Shown here in pieces: positions 59,266-64,000 of a stretch of 64,000 nt of DNA. The notes under the pieces are model-generated. The model was not told the DNA's origin. It made no database searches and saw only the letters and a list, made by a program, of their open reading frames with translations. Made by a program: the position numbers and the translations under genes. The stretch is from Hygrophila difformis (lineage: Eukaryota; Streptophyta; Magnoliopsida; Lamiales; Acanthaceae): positions 26,737,227-26,801,226 of the forward strand of contig JAOANR010000003.1 of the NCBI GenBank assembly GCA_030278955.1. The letters run 5' to 3'. Each line of letters opens with the position of its first letter. The first letter of the stretch is position 1.

Positions 59266-59887
59266 CCGGGTACTCTCTTACCACTGGTATGCTATCAACC
59301 TTGTTCTCTTCTGCCTCAAGGTTGTGCACATAGCACGCATATAGTTCATACCCCTTACGCATCAAGTTACTTAGTTTAAGTGCACTAACGATTTTGTTAC
59401 TCTTCTTAGGGGGCTGAGAGTAGAAGATAACTCTCTTTCCCCTACTTTTTGACAATGTGATCTTTTGTTTTTGGAATTCGATCACCGCTTTATACTGGGA
59501 TAACCAATCCATCCCCAGTATGATGTCAAAGTCTCTTAAGTTAAATTCTACTAAGTTCGCGAAGAATTCTACGTTCTTTATCACTATAGGAATTCCGTTA
59601 TATCGTTTAGAGCAAGATACTACTTCTCCAGAAGGCAATTGAATTCCTAAGCTAATTCTCTCGCACTTAGGTAGATCTAGCTCAGGCATTATCCTTGATG
59701 CTATGATAGAACAACTAGCTCCAGAATCAAATAGAACTCTAAGGGGTGTATTCAAAACGTGAAATGTACCTGCCATCAGTTCTCCTTGCGCAGGCACGTC
59801 CGCTTGGTTAACCACATTGAGCCTCCCCACAGGGCGTCCTTGATTGCCCTGCTGATTCGCATTCTGCTGTTGGTTTTGCTGTTGGTT
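59219..59887 (-). pseudogene. pol: Aspartic protease part of the polyprotein
   Basis: Shows LFDSGASCSIIA (catalytic Asp) and IILGMDWLSQYKA, the retropepsin pattern of Ty3 elements, then a linker that reaches [15 protein letters not shown] before the frameshift. It is in the same frame as gag, separated only by the TAA at 59888-59890. In the family this enzyme matures the gag-pol polyprotein. Confidence 0.88.
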
Positions 59888-61087
59888 TTAATTCTGCGGT
59901 GGCGGAGGTCGTTGGTTCTGGTTCTGATTCGGCGGCCTAAATTGGTTTTGAGCGGGTCTATACCCCTGGTTATTTCCGTTCCGCCCATTTTGGTTCTGAC
60001 GCTGTTCCTGCCCCGTTACCAGGTCTTCCCTTTTCGTTATGTTTTCAAGCCTAGTTCGGCACTCCCGACGCATGTGACCCATTCGACCACATCGGAAGCA
60101 GGCGCCCTGTTGAGGGCATCCCCTCGTCAGATGGGGTCGTCCACACCTTGGGCAGGGTGGTACGGGTTCTTCTTGGTTAAACCTTCTCCCATTGTTGGCT
60201 TATTGAGGCCTATTCGACCCTCTCCGCTGTTCGTTCCTTCCAGTGTTGTTCTCGCCTCTCGAGTCCCGGTTTCTCTTGTCTTGGGGACCCCTGCTGGACT
60301 CCCCACTCACCCTTCTCTTCAGTTGCTGCACACGCGCTACTGCCACAGCGCGGTCATACACAGCTTGCAAATCGGGGTAGTGTACCCCCGCGATCACCTC
60401 GCGAACAGACATGTTCAGTCCCATCTCGAACTTCTGTGCTTTCTCTGCATCCGTGGGTACGAGTCTTGGTGCGAACCTCACCAGCTCCTTGAATCGAGTG
60501 TAGTACTCTTGTACGGTTTGGCCTCCTTGCTTCAGTGACAGAAATTCTTCGTACATGGCAGCTTTAGTACTCAAGGGATAGAATCGATCCCTGAGTAGTT
60601 CAATCATTTCCGTCCAAGAGTAGGGCTCGTCATCTTCAGTTAGCTTGGCTTGAGTTGCCTGCCACCAGTCGTCCGCTTCGCCTCCCAAGTAGTACGAAGC
60701 GATATGCACCCTTTCTCCTTCCGGACATTTGACAGCTCCCAGCAATTTGTCGAAGGTCCGGATCCATTCTTCCAGTTTGGCTGGATCCTCCTCACCAGCA
60801 TAGTGGGGTTGCTGGTAGGGATTCACCATAGCCAGGTAGTTGGGGCGAGCTTGGGGCGGAGGTACCGCCGTAGCTTGGCCCTGGTTGACTTGCGCGTTTC
60901 CTAGCGCAATCAAAACCTCCTCTATCGTCCGAAGACGATCGCCCACATTGTTCGGTGCGGGGGCGTCCTGCGCACCTTGGGGTTGTTCCTCTACAGGTGG
61001 GGCCGGTTCCGTGACATTAGGAGGTGTTTCAGTAGGTGGTTCAGTAGTGGTTTGGGGAGCGGGTTGAGTTCTTCCTCTGGGTGCCAT
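59888..61087 (-). pseudogene. gag: Gag part of the polyprotein with two in-frame stops
   Basis: The start MAPRGRTQPAP at 61087 fits the gag-only element's MAPRRK; an upstream ATG (61129) adds 14 codons but is not shared. The capsid region ([40 protein letters not shown]) is closely similar to the gag at 33681. TAA at 60200-60202 stops it before the knuckles CPRCGRPHLTRGC and CFRCGRMGHMRREC, which follow in the same frame. A second TAA stands at 59888-59890. Both could come from CAA by C-to-T change. Beyond them the frame runs into protease. Confidence 0.88.
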
Positions 61088-61402
61088 TCTGGTACAAATA
61101 GGGTGAATTAGGACTTGTGAATTTAACATATAGTCTAAGCAATTTCTATAAATGTATATGTGTTTTGTAATTTAGCACATGGTGCTCGATCGAACTAAGA
61201 AGCGCCGTACGCTTCCGGGTTTTATTTTAATTTGTTTTATTTCGTTTTTTTTGTCGTACGGACAGGTCTGTCCGGATTATTATTATTATTATTTTTTCAA
61301 TTTATTATAAATAAATCGGGCATTTTATTTCCTCAAAAGAAATTTTAGTACAAAAGTAGAAATATTTTCCTAGCAAAATAGTATCTACTATAAGTAGAAT
61401 TC

Positions 61403-61738
61403 CTAACGTCTCAAGACGTCCTCCGGTGGGGTAGCGGGATCCTCCTCCGGGTCTTCCTCCTCCGAGCTTGGCGGCAGTAGCTCGTCAAAGATATTGTTCA
61501 AGTCTTGCCCATGGGCATCGATGTGTTCCTTCAGTATTAGGTTTTGTGTAGTGAGGGTTTGGACTTGGCGTTCGAGTTGGTTTATGCGGTGGTGATCCGC
61601 CTCTCTCAAGTTGCCCATGTGGTGCAAACTGGCCTCCAGTTGAGCCATACGGTATTTCATTTGTTCTATGGTTTGTTGGGAATCAAGGTGAACGTTCAAA
61701 ATTTTGATCATCAACTGCATCATATCTTGACTAGCCAT
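61403..61738 (-). CDS. Extra 111-codon coiled-coil ORF between primer site and gag
   Basis: An intact ORF in the 5' leader of the chromovirus, same strand as gag and 315 bases upstream of it. Residues about 15-85 have heptad-like Leu/Met/Ile spacing (MAQLEASLHHMGNL, INQLERQVQTLTTQNL), so a coiled coil is likely. The tail (from about 90) is acidic and Pro-rich (PPSSEEEDPEEDPATPPE). I do not recognise a family. Ogre/Tat elements have an extra ORF at this place, but I see no similarity to claim. The gag-only element has no equivalent of this length. That it stays open while gag-pol has four stops and a frameshift may be chance given its short length. Confidence 0.55.
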   Translation of the reverse strand: MASQDMMQLMIKILNVHLDSQQTIEQMKYRMAQLEASLHHMGNLREADHHRINQLERQVQTLTTQNLILKEHIDAHGQDLNNIFDELLPPSSEEEDPEEDPATPPEDVLRR

Positions 61739-61767
61739 CTAGCGCAAGCAAGATATCTAAGTTAATA

Positions 61768-61836
61768 TTCGCCAAGATTCTAAGTTAAACTTCGCCAAGA
61801 TTCTAAGTTAAAATTCGCCAAGATTCTAAGTTCTCT
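61768..61836 (-). repeat. Three 23-bp tandem repeats in the leader
   Basis: TTCGCCAAGATTCTAAGTTA starts at 61768, 61791 and 61814, between the extra ORF and the primer site. Confidence 0.85.
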
Positions 61837-62048
61837 ACATAAAAGAGATGCAATATGCAAATGCAAATGATGATTTCCCCCAAAAAATTATTTAATGCAC
61901 TATATATATATATTTTTTTTTTCCCATGGGTTTTAAAATAAAAATTTCTCCATGGAAATAATACTTTAAAATTTAAAATAATAGTCAAAATATTAATAGT
62001 AGTTTAAAAATAATAAGGGTTTAAAAATAATAGTTTAAAAATAGCCGG

Positions 62049-62060
62049 GCTCTGATACCA
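62049..62060 (-). other. Primer binding site of the chromovirus, initiator Met tRNA
   Basis: Minus strand TGGTATCAGAGC, three bases from the LTR end at 62064, identical to the site in the gag-only element. Confidence 0.92.
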
Positions 62061-62063
62061 ACT

Positions 62064-64000
62064 TGTAACACCTCGGTTTTTGGTCAACCAGGTCGGGATG
62101 TCACTGCCACACCTCCCTAGTAAGACACGGTTTTTCCGGCTTACTAAAGAGATGCAAGGCTAGGTATTTCAGTATTTAAAAGCATTGAAAATATTTGCAT
62201 ACAACCCATACAATATAATCTCGAAAATAATAATATCATAGCGCAGCGGAAATAGTATTTAAGTATAATATTGCAGCGGAAATGTAATTACGACTAACAT
62301 GGTCAAAACACGGGTTAAACAGGCCCGTTTATTCTAATGTCTAATGCAAGAATTTAAATAATAAAGTTTGCAAAAATATGGTTCCCCCATGCATGAACGT
62401 GCTCATGATCATTCCACATACTATGTAAGGAAAAAGGGAAATAGAATGGTTTGGTCAGCACAACTTGCTGAGTAAGTTAACACATGCATGATCGTAGGGT
62501 TTAAAAGCCATTAATTTAATATTTACATAAAAGCATGATAATATTCATAAATAATTTAAAAGAAGCCCTAATTAATTTAAATAAAACATTTAATAATTTA
62601 AAGAACAACAATTAAAATATTTGACTATCCCCATTACTCCCAAGGTTTAGTATTTCAAGTATTTCACGATTGCATCGCAATCTCGTCAATTTAGCCGGAA
62701 ACCGGCGGCCGCAGCTGTATCTGCCATACCCAGTACCACTCCGGAGCCTCGAGAAACCCATAAGGATATTCACGAGAGTGTAGGCCATATATCTCATGCC
62801 GTTTTGGCAATATATCTCAAATATTTCGCGCGGGGTCACCATCGTCCATATAGGCACGAAGTGAATCGTTAGGAGGGCACCCTGCAGAGCACTCACCCCC
62901 TAATTTTAAAGATCAAGTTTGTAAAGGGGATTTCCAAATTTTCCAGATTTCATATAATTATTTCAAAGAGTCTTCTACTCGTTTAAACCTTAAAGGCTAG
63001 TTTCACCGTTTCAACAAGATTTCAAGATTTGACTCGGTCAACCACAGTTTACTCTAAAATTCATTAAAAATCGAGTTTAATTCCAAAAATTCTGAAATTT
63101 TACCACTGGCTCAGAAACATCGAGATGAACAACTTTTGTGTTTTAAATATTTCAATCCAAGATACCGAAATAGGTCAAATTCATCAATTTTCGCCATAAC
63201 ATTAATCTGTCCGAGTTTCGTATACAGCAGTTCAAGATTATCAAGATCTAACATAGCAAATCAACTCCAAATTTAATGAAATTTTACAGAGACCTTCTTA
63301 AGGCATATTTCTACAACTTTCATGCTCGGCCAAAGATCTAAATCGGTCTAGAACTAATGTCAAAAACATGATCAAGATCGGACCTAAGTTCTGTCAAGAA
63401 TTTCAAGATCCAATTTCAAGCAGTTCGGTTTCGGTTTGTTTTCACACATCAAATCGTCTCTAAAAATTCTGAAAGTTTTACAATAGATAGATCTAATCCT
63501 TAGGAACGTTCTTTGTGTTTTAAGTTTTTCCGTTTGAAGTCGTTTTAAGGTTCGGAAAAATTCGTCAAAACTGTTGCGCCGGTAGAAAACATTCAATGAC
63601 AGATTTTCGCAAGATTCGATTAAGCTTTTAGGTTTCGTGTTTTAATTACTCCCAAAACCATGTAAGTATTAACTTACAGATCTGTAGATATCCGGGATCA
63701 TATATTTCGAAGGCGTGGCTTCCAGTCCTCCGTCTATCCTCTCCGTTCGTCGGGTTCTACGTTCTAGATCCGATTCGGGGCGTAGAAAGAAAAATAAGAA
63801 GGTTAGGATTCATTTTCGAATCAAAACGTAAGAGACGAATGGATCGGAACTTACCACGACGTCTAGGAGACTCTGATTTCGTCCAAATCAGTCTCGCCTT
63901 GGTTTCGTACCTCCGACGACTCCGGAATTAGGGTTTTCGGACGTATAGAGAGTTGTAGGATTTTGGAAAAGTGTTCGGAGCTTTCAAGAGGGCTTATTTA
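62064..64000 (-). repeat. 5' LTR of the chromovirus, partial
   Basis: 1937 bp of the second LTR copy lie in the window; the remaining roughly 570 bp are outside. Compared with the copy at 53638, many of the first differences are C in the other copy and T here. Confidence 0.92.

Larger units (their letters stand above)
53638..64000 (-). mobile_element. Tekay-like chromovirus (Ty3/gypsy), right end outside the window
   Basis: Read on the minus strand: 5' LTR (62064 to beyond 64000), primer site, extra ORF, gag, protease, reverse transcriptase-RNase H, integrase, chromodomain, polypurine tract, 3' LTR (53638-56142). This order is Ty3/gypsy, and the chromodomain after [16 protein letters not shown] points to the Tekay/Del clade. 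The five bases left of it are GAAAC; the matching duplication would be outside the window. The first 300 LTR bases differ by about 3 percent between the copies, so it is older than the element at 30052. Confidence 0.92.

Overview
This window is nuclear DNA of a flowering plant. The genes have many short GT-AG introns, AT-rich introns and spacers, and the repeats are typical of plants: Stowaway MITEs with CTCCCTCCGTCC ends, a chromovirus, a copia remnant, an L1-type LINE and a tRNA-derived SINE. A eudicot is clear from gene and repeat style. An asterid such as a Lamiales species is only my impression from the Harbinger ORF1-like protein.

Three host genes lie on the + strand. SRP68 (7341-15286, 13 exons, 600 aa) is a core subunit of the signal recognition particle. 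A three-exon PHD-finger gene of the MALE STERILITY 1/MMD1 family (18437-21561, 646 aa) is an expected tapetum/meiocyte regulator. A 19-exon ARF-GAP of the AGD1/2/3 (ACAP) class (24688-50307, 825 aa) has BAR, PH, ArfGAP and ankyrin domains. They do not form a functional cluster; they are neighbours in a repeat-rich gene island.

Layout: 1-2640 is a decayed LINE (minus strand, running off the left edge). 2641-7300 is a MITE-rich spacer with two hAT-like foldback elements, a Harbinger MITE and a Stowaway just upstream of SRP68. 15287-18350 holds a SINE with a 25-bp target duplication. 21562-24687 holds a Stowaway split by a Mutator-like element. The fourth intron of the ARF-GAP gene is 12.3 kb because it carries an 8.3-kb LTR retrotransposon (30052-38390) with only a gag gene. 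Its two 3065-bp LTRs are almost identical, and it sits inside an older copia remnant. From 52614 on, a PIF/Harbinger element with a Myb-like ORF1 is cut by a second LTR element (53638 to beyond 64000), a Tekay-like chromovirus on the minus strand with a full but mutated gag-pol frame.

The most interesting part is the relation between the two LTR elements. Their gag proteins, LTR ends, PPT region and LTR internal architecture are homologous. They look like a non-autonomous (TR-GAG type) and a coding-capable branch of one lineage. Both LTRs carry degenerate modules spaced about 190 bp apart. The coding element also has an extra intact 111-codon coiled-coil ORF ahead of gag. A second point is a GA instead of GT at one 5' splice site of the ARF-GAP gene, inside the catalytic domain.
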